A stretch of DNA of 64,000 bases from Pyricularia pennisetigena (GCF_004337985.1 NW_021940924.1:186001-250000), one strand, 5' to 3'. Numbered from the stretch's first letter, positions 1 through 10,720 are shown. The notes: generated from the letters alone by a model not told the origin. Program-made: numbers and translations.

Positions 1-97
1 CGCGGGGAGGACCTGTCTCGGGGCGACCGTGGTCAAATTCGACCTTTTGCCTTCCCAACTGGGCGGTCGGCTGTCGTTCGGCGTCGTTTTTGGTCAT

Positions 98-183
98 TTC
101 GGTATCGTGCCTTGTAGGCGTTCGTGTTTCTTTTTCGGTATCGTGCCTTACAGGCGTTCGTGTTTTTTTCTTCGGTATCGTGA
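98..183. repeat. Short tandem repeat, unit about 36-37 bp
   Basis: Two full copies and a partial third copy of a unit beginning TTCGGTATCGTGCCTT and containing AGGCGTTCGTGTTT follow each other directly. The remaining bases 1-230 hold no recognisable gene. Confidence 0.75.
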
Positions 184-230
184 ATATTATTATACCGTTC
201 CCGGTAGCTGATTGGTTAAATTTTAAATAA

Positions 231-443
231 TGTCACGAAAGCGATCCCAAAAAGACAAGGCTGCAATATAGGGGCGATTTTATTCGAAGATTTAAAGCTA
301 AGTGTAAAGGAAGAAGAAAGGCACGCAGTGCCAATCGCGTACACGCGCCTAAGCGAACAAATAACAAACGAACCCTGGCGCCTTGTCACGTGAGGTGGAG
401 CTAGTCACGGTTGGCAGTCGCCCAGGCACGCCACTCCGTAACA
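231..443 (-). mobile_element. Solo LTR, gypsy family C
   Basis: 213 bp, ends TGTCACGAAAG...CTCCGTAACA on the plus strand, nearly identical to the 3' LTR of the family C element at 46471-46683. No internal sequence is attached on either side and the 5-bp flanks do not match, so it is a solo LTR whose target duplication is lost. Confidence 0.85.
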
Positions 444-1183
444 ATGGGAATTGATAAGGCGATCCAGATTTTTGAGACCCCTGTCTAAATGGGGGCCACC
501 ACGAACAGCCCACGAGTAACCAGTAACCTGAAACGAGGAAAATCGGACTAGTTATTGATTTATTTCGAAATTGGCGTATTTTGGCCGCCTGCATTGCTGG
601 GCTTATGCTGTGCTGTTAAAACGTGCCGATAACAGTTGGCGCGACAGGCCTCGGAAGTAGATTGACGTTTTAGGAATGATCGTGACTGTAGCTAGCCCGC
701 AACCAAGGCGAAGAGACACAAGTGATTGAGTTGAAACATATCGCGATGCCATCACGTACAGTACGTGCACGTCTTAGGTAGACCTGATGGCTTTCTAAAT
801 ATCTGCTTCTTCCTTATTGCCAAGCTTAGCCATACATGCTATAAAAGGCACTCTTGGCGGTCAACTATCACAAACGACTGTTTTTGGACCGCGGGGAGTT
901 TGGAAACCAAAAAGGGGTGGAGATAATGCAGGGCTACACAGTTCGAATTGCGCCATTTCTGGCTTCCATCTCCAGCCAATAATAGGTACATAAAAATTGC
1001 ATATTAAATTTCATTAACTATACGTAAACCGCATTACTGAGTAGATTTTTTGATTTATATTTAGAAGAGTTGAATTAACATAAATAATACGCATTAACTT
1101 ACTATACTATATATAGTAGGCTTTGAATAATTGTGACAAATATTTATATTAATATAAATTTGACGAAAATTAACGTGGTTCAT
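444..1183. other. Intergenic, no gene seen
   Basis: Mixed composition, turning strongly AT-rich after about 980. No open frame with recognisable coding character and no repeat family identified. Confidence 0.6.
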
Positions 1184-1399
1184 CAGGACCCCGGACATAT
1201 CAGGACCCCGGACACTTTTCCTGCACAATACTACTTCCAATTTCAATTGCAACGCCAGCGTTGTTCAATTTACCTCAATGCAATCGGATATATGTACATC
1301 AGACATTTCTGCATCCTCCTGACAGGTGCGTGCATTATGTCCAGGTTTACCGCAGTTGCCGCAACGTCGTTTAGTCGCCGGCTGCGCACTACTCCCCTC
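1184..1399 (-). pseudogene. 3' remnant of a pogo-type transposase (zinc knuckle)
   Basis: On the minus strand the sequence encodes a C-terminal CCHC knuckle reading RRCGNCGKPGHNARTCQ followed by about 17 residues and a stop, as found at the end of many fungal pogo/Fot-family transposases. A direct repeat CAGGACCCCGGACA occurs twice at 1184-1214 where the element's end would be expected. The rest of the transposase is missing: the LINE/gypsy composite starts at about 1400. A second, more decayed copy of the same knuckle lies at 22449-22640. Confidence 0.6.
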
Positions 1400-1511
1400 C
1401 CAAGCATCCTCCACATTCATGGGTCAGACCCACCTTTGTTAGCGATTCACACCCAAACACACCAATAAGCTTAACAGCTGAAGAATTTTCGCCCTCCGGG
1501 CGCCGGTCGTC

Positions 1512-2285
1512 ATGGCCTCACCAGAGGTCTCAAACCGCCGCGCGCGCCCGCAGAGCACGCCGCAGGCTTTTCCGCAGGGCCAGGCCGAGTCGGAACACGT
1601 GTCTTTCGATACGCGCACCGCTAACGCGCCTGAGCCGGCCGGCCGCGGAAGGTACTCCAGCCTCCCGGCCCTGGCCATCAAAACACTGCAACAGGAGCTG
1701 GAAAACGTGGAAACAGTCGGCAGCTGGCTCGAAAAGGTTTTTGCAGCCAAGCTCGAAAGTTTACAGGCCCCGGAGGACGCCGCGCTTAGGAGAATTGTTC
1801 TCGAACTTGACGATGTGATCAGCGGCTGGTTCCTCAGTCGCACCCTCCCTGAAAAAGAGCGTTCGCGCTCCCCGTCGCGTTCGCCGACCAGTTCCAGCGA
1901 AAGGCGCAGCATTTTATTTACAAGGACGGGCACGGCGTCGTCGGCCTCTAAAGGCAAAGGCACGCCCACTAACAAATCGGTCACATGGGCCGAGCGAGCC
2001 GCCACGCCACCAGCGGCGGCCCCAACGCAAATTTTAACCCCGGCCACGCGCTCGTACCCGATACGTACGACGCCCGGCAATGCACCTGACAGCTCCACAG
2101 CTCCCTCCCAATCGGGCCGGGACCGCCCCCAAGCCCCGAAACGTTTGACAGAACAGCCGGCCAACCGCATCCTGATCCGCGTAAATGACAAATTGCGGAT
2201 GGTGACGAGGGAGCCATACGCGGTAACGATCAAACTGGCCGAATTGGTCTCGGTGCCACACAGTGAAATCCCAACGACGTGTTGA
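1512..2285 (+). pseudogene. LINE ORF1, truncated by the junction
   Basis: The ATG and the first 255 or so residues are almost identical to the full ORF1 at 8897-10564 (Tad1/MGL-like LINE). The frame leaves LINE sequence after residues SEIP and runs into gypsy DNA out of frame, ending after three foreign residues. The zinc knuckles of ORF1 are therefore lost. Differences from the other copy are few, so the two composites are young relative to the decayed repeats around them. Confidence 0.75.
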
Positions 2286-4750
2286 TTTATACCGAGGATA
2301 AATCGGAGCAAGTCCATTTTGAGCAAACCGAGGAGGTTATTTACAGGTTGCACAAAGCCGGACTCCAAGGCGATATTAAAAAGTCAAGTTTCGGCGTTTT
2401 CGAAATCGAGTACCTGGGTTTATTTCTAAAGATCGGTAAAGGTATCCGCATCGACCCCAAAAAGGTCGAAGCCATCACCAGCTGGCAATGGGACGACGTC
2501 ACCTCCGTTTCCGCAGTACGATCCTTCCTAGGCTTATGCAATTTCGTTCGGACGTTCTGCCATCACGCCAGCGAACAAGCAGAACCTCTGACCCGATTAT
2601 TGAAAAAGGGAGTCCCGTTCGAAAGAGGCCCCGAGCAGAAATCTGCCTTTGAAGCGCTGAAACAACTGGTGGTCACCGCCCCCGTGATGAGTTTCTTCAA
2701 ACCCGGTATGCCTGTCAGGATGGACACCGACGCCAGTGGCAGGGCCACCGCCGGTGTCGTGTGGCAGCAACAGGACGATGGCAGCTGGAAGCCAATCGGC
2801 TATTCGTCCAAAACCATGTCCCCTGCTGAACAAAACTATCCGATTCAGGACCAGGAGCTATTAGCTGTGATTAATACGCTAAAGGACTTCGAACCAGCCC
2901 TGTTGGGTACCAAGTTCTGTGTTTTCACCGATCACCAGGCCCTAATTTATTGGTCGACCAAGAAACTTTTGTCCGCTCGCCAGATACGATGGGCTGACTA
3001 CCTGGCCAACTTCGACATCACCTTTAAATACCGTCCCGGCAAGGATAATGTGGCAGCCGATGCCCTTTCGCGCAAAACCATCGACAACCCTACGGTCAAG
3101 GCCCGAGCTGTGTTAGACCGCACCATTGCACTAATCCCTCCAGAAAAGATCGACTCCCGACCCGGCGAACCTCTTCCAACCATTAGCAACTTGGAACCCT
3201 CCGCACCGCAGGGAGCTGACCTGGTGGCCCTTATCCTGGAAGAAAACCTGAAACAGAACCTAGGTCACCACGACAATTTGTTAACGGTACCCGAGACTAC
3301 CCAGGATGGCAAAATCTTCTTAAGAACGGCTCTCATCCGCGAAGCTCATGAGCCCAAGATCTTCGGCCATGGAGGCCAGAATAAAACCCTCAGCCGCCTG
3401 AAAAAGGACTATTGGTGGCCCGACCGAAATCGAGACGTCAAACGCTACATTAAGAATTGTCGCGAATGTCAACGCAACAAGGTACGACATGACAAGACGC
3501 CTGGGCTGTTGCACCCACTGGAGATCCCTAGACGGTGTTGGCAGCACGTAATGGTAGACGGCAAAGATATGCCCAAGGATAAAGAAGGCTATAATTACGT
3601 CTGGGTCTTCATCTGCCGATTGACCAAACTTTTGGCCACCCTACCGGGAAAAAAGACGGACACCGCGGAGACCTTGGCCATGCGGTATTATCAGACCGTG
3701 TACCGTTGGAAAGGCGTCCCCGACTTATGGCTTTCCGACAACGCCGGACCGTTTATATCCGAGTTCCTAAACACTCTAAACGAGTTGACAGGAACAAAGC
3801 ATAAACATGGAAGCGCCCGCCACCCTCAACGTCAGGGCAGCGTCGAAATTACCAACGCTGAATTGGATCAGAAAATGCGCTTTTATGTAGACAAATACCA
3901 AACGAATTGGCGACGGCATATCCCCGCTTTCGACTTCGGCCACAACTCGTCCGTTCACGCCTCTATTGGCATGGCACCGATCGAAGCAGAAACAGGAGCT
4001 CGCCCTAGAGACCCGCTCTCTCTACCTTTACCCGAAGAAGACCTGGAGACCGGTCAGCAACAAAAGGCGCTGGAAATGGTCCGCCAAGCCCGGCAAGCTC
4101 AGGAACTGGCCCGCAACAACGGACTCGGAGCGCAAATAGAGCAACAGAGGCAGGCTAACAAGAAACGGCGACCGGTCGACTTTACGGTGGGAGATGCGGT
4201 TTACGTTAGCAAAAAGGGTTTTTCCACAGAAGCTCCTACGACCAAGTTGGACTCGCAAAATGCAGGACCATGGACGATTCTCGAGGAAAAGGGCCACAGC
4301 TTCGTTCTCGACACCCCTGCCTGGTATAAAGGTAGTAAGCTGTTCCACGCCAGCCGACTGCGCAAGGCAGCAACGGATCCATTACCTCAGCAGTATCAAA
4401 AGCCGGAACCACCGGTCGAAATTAACGGAGAACCGGAGTGGGAGGTGGAGCAAGTGTTGGCCTCGCGACTATTCGGACGAAAGAAGACGTTGCAATATCA
4501 GGTATCGTGGGTCGGACTCGACCCTGATGAGACATGGTATGAGGCCCGCGACTTGAAAAATTCACCAGTACTGCTGGATACCTTTCACAGGGAGTACCCG
4601 GACGCAGCAGGACCTCCGGTAAATTTGCAACAATGGATCAGGAGCGCAGCAGAGGATGTTTTTGCGGAGGACGGACCCGAGGACAATGTTGCCGAGCATG
4701 ATGTGAAAAAGACACGAGAGCGGCGGAAGGCCCCGAGGAGACACACGTAA
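2274..4750 (+). pseudogene. Gypsy family A pol, 5'-truncated (RT to chromodomain)
   Basis: About 823 codons remain open. They begin just inside the reverse transcriptase active site (residues DVLIYTED; the preceding YAD is missing), continue through RNase H (around FTDHQALIYW), the integrase HHCC finger (HEPKIFGHGGQ ... CRECQRNK), the DDE integrase core (VDGKD, SDNAGPF, then E of VEITNAELDQ) and end with a chromodomain (QYQVSWVGLDPDETWYEARD). Protease and the N-terminal half of RT are absent and the frame is not fused to LINE ORF1, so no complete polymerase can be made. It is nearly identical to the pol at 49660-52341. Confidence 0.85.
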
Positions 4751-4800
4751 CAGATTCAAGACTCTGACCGCCTACGTCGATCAGGCCTTAAAGGGGGTAA

Positions 4801-5017
4801 TGTGAGGATCAGGCCCCCAGACCTACCCTCAGAATCACGACTCGGCTCTACCAGCCACGCTGAGCCAGGGATCGGACAAAGGGATCCACTGACCTCGGAT
4901 TTAAACGCGTCTCTCCAGCACGCCGTCAATCGTGATTTCTCTCTTCTCTTCAGTTTAGAATTTTCGTCGATAGCGCCTAATACACTGAGGTTCTCCAATG
5001 TACGCCTGGCCGTGACA
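4801..5017 (+). mobile_element. Family A LTR, subtype B (3' LTR of composite 1)
   Basis: 217 bp, TGTGAGGATC...GGCCGTGACA. It differs from the common 208-bp subtype in the middle (for example CCAGCCACGCTGAGCC and ACTGACCTCGG) and matches the LTR at 49393-49609. Confidence 0.85.
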
Positions 5018-5414
5018 ACCAATAGGGATGCCCGGCGATTCGAACCACGTTATATTTGCTGCTGCTGGTTTTAATTAAATAACGGATTTTCTTAATTATG
5101 CGTTTTTTTTTGGAAATTGTTGTCCAATAACAAAAAAACAATTACATAAATAATTATTGCGGGGCTAACCTTTGAGAATTGGAGCCGGTGGTGCCCTGGC
5201 TAAACTATTAACCAGGATAAACCACATGCAGGTAACGGCCACAATATATATAACGAAAACGCACCTTGGATAATTTTATTATAAAACCTTTAATTTTATA
5301 AATTTTGGACCCAAAATACGTTATCAGGGTAAAGCCCTTTTGACAATATTTAATTTATATCACGCTCACTATTTATATTATTTATTATATTATAAATAAA
5401 AGTTGCATGATATT
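5018..5414. repeat. AT-rich duplicated block X, copy 1
   Basis: About 400 bp with no gene. The same sequence recurs at 47022-47429 (with a roughly 11-bp insertion near its start) and 48662-49058. It starts with a tRNA-T-arm-like GGTTCGAAT (minus strand, near 5040), but no complete tRNA can be folded around it. Confidence 0.8.
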
Positions 5415-5627
5415 TGTTACGGAGTGGCGTGCTTGGGCGACTGCCAACCGTAATTAGTTCCACCTCACGTAATAAGGCGCCAGGGTGAATTTGTTATTTG
5501 TTCGCTTAGGCGCGTGTACGCGATTGGCATTGCGTGCCTTTCTTCTTCCTTTACATTTAGCTTTAGATTTTCGAATAGAATCGCCCCTATATTGCAGCCT
5601 TATCTGCTTGGGATCGCTTTCGTGACA
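5415..5627 (+). mobile_element. Solo LTR, gypsy family C
   Basis: 213 bp, TGTTACGGAG...TTCGTGACA. Left flank is block X, right flank is the AKAP7-like gene block; the 5-bp flanks (ATATT and GAGAA) differ, consistent with recombination through the LTR. Confidence 0.85.
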
Positions 5628-6150
5628 GAGAAGACTTGTTTTATTGGCCGTAATAGCAGGGTAGAAAAAGATTAATAAAAATCTTACAATGCGAAATAAA
5701 CGAAAGGTTCAAATCGCTTTTCTGCAGCTAGGGTAGGTATAATGCGGGAAATAATTAAAATGTCAGCAATTATGGACGAAGATGCTAAATTGACAAAACG
5801 AGAGGAAGGAAACGAAACTTTTAAATTTAACGCAACCGGAGTACAAATCTCGCCTTTGTAGTCGCTTGTTAAACAGGGGCCAGGGCTTGGTAATTCCAAG
5901 CTGTAAATATTAATAGCAACTGTATTTAGCCTTGGTTTATAAAACATTAAATCTTTTACTAATTTAATTTATATTAAGTTGAATAGAAATAAAGAAAGGA
6001 TTTACGGACCCTTGGCGCATTATAACAAAATTTTAATCAGTACTTTATATTTATTAATGCAAAAGATAGTTATAAATAAACCGCTTGTAAAAATCTATTA
6101 ATACTAATCTATTAATAAAATCGTTCACAATTCAAAATACAAACAACCCC

Positions 6151-6160
6151 ATATATAAAA
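6151..6160 (+). promoter_or_regulatory. Possible TATA box of the AKAP7-like gene
   Basis: ATATATAAAA followed by GGTCCGG lies about 190 bp upstream of the start codon at 6349, in otherwise AT-rich DNA. It is kept in the duplicate near 48166. Confidence 0.35.
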
Positions 6161-6348
6161 GGTCCGGTTACTTCCAGTAACTAGTTGCGATCTCTCAATA
6201 CAGAAGTTCTCGTCCACATGCGACTTTACATTATTTTGGAACCCATATCCAACCAATTACCCGTTAACATTTACACAAAATCAACTACAGTTAAAGTCGC
6301 TTTGTTAAATTCTTTTTCAAAAGAAATTAAAGGCAAATTTAACGCAAA

Positions 6349-6966
6349 ATGAAGCCTACCCACTTTCTTTGTATTCCGCTCGTTACAACCACTTCGCAGC
6401 CTCAGTTGATGAGAAGTTTAAACGCTTTTAAAACAGATGTCGCTAGTCTCAGCTCTTTCAAAATCCCAGAAACCGCAGTGCGTCCCCTTAGTACGATTCA
6501 CATTACCTTAGGAGTAATGACCTTGCTTGGAGATGAGCGCCTCAGTAAAGCAGTGAAAGTGCTTAATAGTATTAAGCCTCTTTTGCCCAAAAGCCGACCG
6601 AAGATATCGTTGCAGGGCCTAGGCACTTTCCAAACCACCGATATTCGCCACGCAGACATTCTTTTCGCACATCCAACATGCCGCAATTACAATTTCGAAG
6701 CTCTCTGCCACCAAATCAGGGACATTTTTGAAAACGCCGATCTTATAAGCAAAGATGGTTTTGGCTTATCTTTGCACGCAACTATTATTAATGCCAGAAA
6801 AACTCCCAGCAAAGGTATTAATGCTGTGGATATTGTTAAAAAATATAAGGACTACATATGGATGGATAATATTCCTGTCGAAAAAATTGGAATATGCCGT
6901 ATGGGCGCAGAAAAAAAGGGCCCGGATGATGAGGAATATCCGATTGTGGCGTCAATTGATTTTTAG
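6349..6966 (+). CDS. 2H phosphoesterase, AKAP7 2'5' RNA ligase-like
   Basis: 205 residues, single exon. Two H-x-T motifs sit about 90 residues apart (TIHITLG near residue 50 and LHATI near residue 143), the signature of the 2H phosphoesterase fold in which the two histidines cleave or ligate 2',3' or 2',5' phosphodiesters. The N-terminal THFLCIPL and the spacing match AKAP7-type nuclear domain proteins of ascomycetes. No signal peptide or membrane segment. The substrate cannot be deduced. The gene sits between solo LTRs and its first 206 bp are present again at 48364-48570, so it is part of a duplicated block. Length and motifs are complete and there are no internal stops, so it may be functional. 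Confidence 0.8.
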   Translation: MKPTHFLCIPLVTTTSQPQLMRSLNAFKTDVASLSSFKIPETAVRPLSTIHITLGVMTLLGDERLSKAVKVLNSIKPLLPKSRPKISLQGLGTFQTTDIRHADILFAHPTCRNYNFEALCHQIRDIFENADLISKDGFGLSLHATIINARKTPSKGINAVDIVKKYKDYIWMDNIPVEKIGICRMGAEKKGPDDEEYPIVASIDF

Positions 6967-7541
6967 GATTTTTCAAAATCTCAACTTGGGTTGAAATTCG
7001 GGTATTAAAATTGTTGCAAGTCAGCCACCCTACTGTTAGGCCACCCGAGACAATCCTGGTGCCAAAACATTACGTGGATTGATCGATATAATAAATCAGC
7101 TATTTTCAACGAATTATTAGTTATACAATTTGCTTTTGATTTTAACGTTTGTACTTTTTCTCGCTTTCAGCTGTGCCAATTTCTCCATTCCTTCCGTATA
7201 ATTCCAAAATCCAAAAATATGGGTTGAATTATTTCTTTAAGTTAGTTTATTCGTTTTTTATTATTATTATAAAAGCGTAATGGAAAAATACGAAATCCAA
7301 ACATTGTTGGAATGAGTTAAAACACCCCTCAATTACAATCTTTAATATAAAAATCCAAACGTTAAAGCCACAAAACGTTTCGTTATATTGAAAATTTAAA
7401 CAACTGTAATAACAAAACCATTTTTATTTGAGGAATTGTGAATTTTATAATATCCGTCCATGTTTGTTTAATTTGTTTCCGCCCGGGTTTAAACCCGTTA
7501 TATCTCCTTTAGCCCAACGAACGTAATATTTGGATCCGGAT
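6967..7541. other. AT-rich intergenic
   Basis: Downstream of the AKAP7-like gene; runs of A/T with no coding signal. Nothing recognised. Confidence 0.6.
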
Positions 7542-7754
7542 TGTTACGGAGTGGCGTGCCTGGGCGACTGCCAACCGTGACTAGCTCCACCTCACGTGAC
7601 AAAACGCCAGGGTTCGTTTGTTGTTTGTTCGCTTAGGCGCGTGTACGCGATTGGCATTGCGTGCCTTTCTTCTTCCTTTACACTTAGCTTTAGATTTTCG
7701 AATAGAATCGCCCCTATATTGCAGCCTTGTCTCTTTGGGATCGCTTTCGTGACA
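7542..7754 (+). mobile_element. Solo LTR, gypsy family C
   Basis: 213 bp, TGTTACGGAG...TTCGTGACA. Its right flank (7755-7875) is the spacer S also found after the family C LTRs at 46471 and 49059. Confidence 0.85.
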
Positions 7755-7875
7755 ATAATAATTATTAATAACAAATTACTGTTTACGTATAATAAAAATT
7801 TTTTCCATTATTATAGGAAAATAATAGGATTGTTTAAAAAAAGCCGGGAACGGTTATTTTAACGTATTCGTTTGC
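7755..7875. repeat. 121-bp spacer S between LTR C and LTR A
   Basis: AT-rich sequence ending ACGTATTCGTTTGC. Near-identical copies are at 46684-46804 and 49272-49392. The last five bases TTTGC are the target duplication of the family A element at 49393-54914. Confidence 0.85.
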
Positions 7876-8083
7876 TGTCACGGCCAGGCATACATTGGAG
7901 AACCTCAGTGTATTAGGCGCTATCGACGAAAATTCTAAACTGAAGAGAAGAGAGAAATTACAATCGACGACGCGCTCAAGAGACGCGCTTAAATCCGGAG
8001 GTAGTGGATCCTTGTCCGATCCCTGGCTCGGTGTGGAGCCGAGTCGTGATTCTGAGGGTAGGTCTAGGGGCCTGATCCTCACA
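7876..8083 (-). mobile_element. Family A LTR (3' LTR of composite 2)
   Basis: 208 bp common subtype, TGTCACGGCC...CCTCACA on the plus strand. Flanked on the left by spacer S ending TTTGC. Confidence 0.85.
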
Positions 8084-8134
8084 TTACCCCCCTCTAAGGC
8101 CTGATCGACGTAGGCGGTCAGAGTCTTGAGTTTG

Positions 8135-8896
8135 TCACGTGTGTCTCCTCGGGGCCTTCCTCCGCTCTCGTGTCTTTTTCGCATCGTGCTCGGCAACATT
8201 GTCCTCGGGTCCGTCCTCCGCAAAAACATCCTCTGCTGCGCTCCTGATCCACTGTTGCAAATTTACCGGAGGTCCTGCTGCGTCCGGGTACTCCCTGTGA
8301 AAGGTATCCAGCAGTACTGGTGAATTTTTCAAGTCGCGGGCCTCATACCATGTCTCATCAGGGTCGAGTCCGACCCACGATACCTGATATTGCAACGTCT
8401 TCTTTCGTCCGAATAGTCGCGAGGCCAACACTTGCTCCACCTCCCACTCCGGTTCTCCGTTAATTTCGACCGGTGGTTCCGGCTTTTGATACTGCTGAGG
8501 TAATGGATCCGTTGCTGCCTTGCGCAGTCGGCTGGCGTGGAACAGCTTACTACCTTTATACCAGGCAGGGGTGTCGAGAACGAAGCTGTGGCCCTTTTCC
8601 TCGAGAATCGTCCATGGTCCTGCATTTTGCGAGTCCAACTTGGTCGTAGGAGCTTCTGTGGAAAAACCCTTTTTGCTAACGTAAACCGCATCTCCCACCG
8701 TAAAGTCGACCGGTCGCCGTTTCTTGTTAGCCTGCCTCTGTTGCTCTATTTGCGCTCCGAGTCCGTTGTTGCGGGCCAGTTCCTGAGCTTGCCGGGCTTG
8801 GCGGACCATTTCCAGCGCCTTTTGTTGCTGACCGGTCTCCAGGTCTTCTTCGGGTAAAGGTAGAGAGAGCGGGTCTCTAGGGCGAGCTCCTGTTTC
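8135..8896 (-). pseudogene. Gypsy family A pol, C-terminal fragment
   Basis: Encodes the end of integrase, the linker and the chromodomain (QYQVSWVGLDPDETWYEARD) through the natural stop. Identical in sense to the same part of the pol at 49660. Upstream enzymatic domains are absent because LINE ORF1 is joined here. Confidence 0.8.
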
Positions 8897-10564
8897 TCAA
8901 GGTTCGGCAGCCGCTGCGTCCTCCTCTATTTCGGCTGCCCAAACGATTTCGTCTTGCACGCGTTCCTGTTCAGCCTGCAGGAAGTTGCGGATGTCCGCCC
9001 CTGCCGCCTCGCATGGCCGCGCTCTTTTGTTTGAAATGCTCGATCGGGAGCTCGAGGTTTGCGAATGCTGCGATGAGGTGCTTAGGACCGGGATTGCAGG
9101 TGCTGGCTTTCGGCGGGCCGCCTCAGCCCGGTCGTTGATAATCGCGGCACGGTTGGCACGTCCGATTCTGCGGATCCCCTTTAGTTTACGCTGTGAAGGT
9201 CGTTCAAGCTTCCCATTTACCACCAAAGGTCGGGCAGGGCAGTTCTCATGTCCGGATGGGAAATGGCCGTGGCAGTTAACGCATTTGGGGGCTGCCTTGC
9301 ACGGCTCTTCCTCTGTCGCATGTTTTGCTTCACCACATATGCCGCAACGCGCTTGCCGTACGCAGCGACGTATTTCGCAATATCCCTGGCAGCCATCGTG
9401 GTGGTGTGTAATTTTGCGTGACTTTTCAACCTTCCGCGCACGCCCCGACACCCCAAAAAGCTGAAAAGGCTTTACGGGTTGAAGGAAAGACACTATCCAC
9501 GTGCCCTCAGCCGTATGCGGGTCGTATCCATGCCTGGAAATGTGCCAGTTGACTGGCTGCTGGCCTGCTGCCACGGTAATCTCCTCCTGGATTACATCAT
9601 GTACGTCCTTTCTTCCGTCCAGGCAATTAAGCGTTCGGGGCACTCCAGAGACGGCGTATGTGTGCCAGGTTGTCGGGACAGTGACTTCCCGCGCGTCCAA
9701 TGCGTCCATAATGGCCTTAACTGCGTTGGGGTTGAGGAGTTTTTGCCGTGTTTCCTCAGAGGCCACCGTAACACCCCAGCCCGTGGGGGTACGTTTGGCG
9801 TTTGGGATTTCACTGTGTGGCACCGAGACCAATTCGGCCAATTTGGTGGTTACCGCGTATGGCTCCCTCGTCACCATCCGCAATTTGTCATTTACGCGGA
9901 TCAGGATGCGGTTGGCCGGCTGTTCTGTCAAACGTTTCGGGGCTTGGGGGCGGTCCCGGCCCGATTGGGAGGGAGCTGTGGAGCTGTCAGGTGCATTGCC
10001 GGGCGTCGTACGTATCGGGTACGAGCGCGTGGCCGGGGTTAAAATTCGCATTGGGGCCGCCGCTGGTGGCGTGGCGGCTCGCTCGGCCCATGTGACCGAT
10101 TTGTTAATGGGCGTGCCTTTGCCTTTAGAGGCCGACGACGCCGTGCCCGTCCTTGTAATTAAGATGCTGCGCCTTTCGCTGGAACTGGTCGGCGAACGCG
10201 ACGGAGAGCGCGAACGCTCTTTTTCAGGGAGGGTGCGACTGAGGAACCAGCCGCTGATCACATCGTCAAGTTCGAGAACAATTCTCCTAAGCGCGGCGTC
10301 CTCCGGGGCCTGTAAGCTTTCGAGCTTGGCTGCAAAAACCTCTTCGAGCCAGCTGCCGACTGTTTCCACGTTTTCCAGCTCCTGTTGCAGTGTTTTGATG
10401 GCCAGGGCCGGGAGGCTGGAGTACCTTCCGCGGCCGGCCGGCTCAGGCGCGTTAGCGGTGCGCGTGTCGAGAGATACGTGTTCCGACTCGGCCTGGCCCT
10501 GCGGAAAAGCCTGCGGCGTGCTCTGCGGGCGCGCGCGGCGGTTTGAGACCTCTGGTGAGGCCAT
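8897..10564 (-). CDS. LINE ORF1, gag-like nucleic-acid-binding protein (Tad1/MGL type)
   Basis: 555 residues, open throughout. The N-terminal half is Ser/Pro/Arg-rich and low in structure; residues around 380-460 carry clustered Cys/His motifs (CQGYC, CGICGEAKH, CVNCHGHFPSGHENC) typical of the zinc knuckles of ORF1 proteins in Tad-clade LINEs, which bind element RNA. The chosen ATG follows a 5'UTR of about 112 bp shared with composite 1. The last residues AAAAEP and the TGA lie at the switch to gypsy sequence, so the natural C-terminus may be slightly altered. No ORF2 (endonuclease/RT) follows, so this copy is not autonomous. Confidence 0.8.
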   Translation of the reverse strand: MASPEVSNRRARPQSTPQAFPQGQAESEHVSLDTRTANAPEPAGRGRYSSLPALAIKTLQQELENVETVGSWLEEVFAAKLESLQAPEDAALRRIVLELDDVISGWFLSRTLPEKERSRSPSRSPTSSSERRSILITRTGTASSASKGKGTPINKSVTWAERAATPPAAAPMRILTPATRSYPIRTTPGNAPDSSTAPSQSGRDRPQAPKRLTEQPANRILIRVNDKLRMVTREPYAVTTKLAELVSVPHSEIPNAKRTPTGWGVTVASEETRQKLLNPNAVKAIMDALDAREVTVPTTWHTYAVSGVPRTLNCLDGRKDVHDVIQEEITVAAGQQPVNWHISRHGYDPHTAEGTWIVSFLQPVKPFQLFGVSGRARKVEKSRKITHHHDGCQGYCEIRRCVRQARCGICGEAKHATEEEPCKAAPKCVNCHGHFPSGHENCPARPLVVNGKLERPSQRKLKGIRRIGRANRAAIINDRAEAARRKPAPAIPVLSTSSQHSQTSSSRSSISNKRARPCEAAGADIRNFLQAEQERVQDEIVWAAEIEEDAAAAEP

Positions 10565-10676
10565 GACGACCGGCGCCCGGAGGGCGAAAATTCTTCAGCT
10601 GTTAAGCTTATTGGTGTGTTTGGGTGTGAATCGCTAACAAAGGTGGGTCTGACCCATGAATGTGGAGGATGCTTGG

Positions 10677-10720
10677 TCGTTAATGGCAGAAAGCAGTTGG
10701 TTTTCAGTATATTGTTTCAT
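10677..10720 (-). pseudogene. N-terminal stub of a pogo-type transposase
   Basis: Encodes MKQYTENQLLSAIND, close to the first 15 residues of the intact transposase at 20688-22295. It stops where composite 2 begins, indicating that a pogo element was the insertion target. Confidence 0.6.

Larger units (their letters stand above)
1400..5017 (+). mobile_element. Composite element 1: LINE 5' part joined to gypsy A 3' part
   Basis: A LINE 5'UTR and partial ORF1 (1400 to about 2273) are followed, without any gap, by family A gypsy pol from the reverse transcriptase active-site region to its stop codon (4750), a polypurine stretch (AAGGGGGTAA) and a complete LTR (4801-5017). There is no 5' LTR. At the junction a few bases (ACG) are shared between the two parents, as expected of template switching during reverse transcription. 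A second composite at 7876-10676 starts at the same LINE base but switches elsewhere. Confidence 0.75.
7876..10676 (-). mobile_element. Composite element 2: LINE 5' part joined to gypsy A 3' end
   Basis: Read on the minus strand: LINE 5'UTR from 10676 (CCAAGCATCC...), complete LINE ORF1, then at about 8896 a direct switch to family A pol within the integrase C-terminal region, the chromodomain, pol stop, polypurine stretch and LTR. It shares its exact 5' end with composite 1 but joins family A about 1.7 kb further downstream. The upstream neighbour is the N-terminus of a pogo transposase, so the composite appears to have landed inside that element. Confidence 0.75.

Noticed and set aside
98..183. 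CRISPR-like array
   Set aside because: Units abut without unique spacers, and the organism is a fungus; it is an ordinary tandem repeat.
1181..1215. Terminal inverted repeat of a complete DNA transposon
   Set aside because: The CAGGACCCCGGACA units are direct repeats and no partner end is present in the window.
1439..2368. 309-codon minus-strand gene
   Set aside because: It is the antisense shadow of LINE ORF1 and the adjacent gypsy sequence; the same shadow appears at 9501-10637.
5030..5060. tRNA gene on the minus strand, suggested by GGTTCGAAT
   Set aside because: The T stem does not pair properly and no D arm, anticodon arm or acceptor partner can be found upstream.
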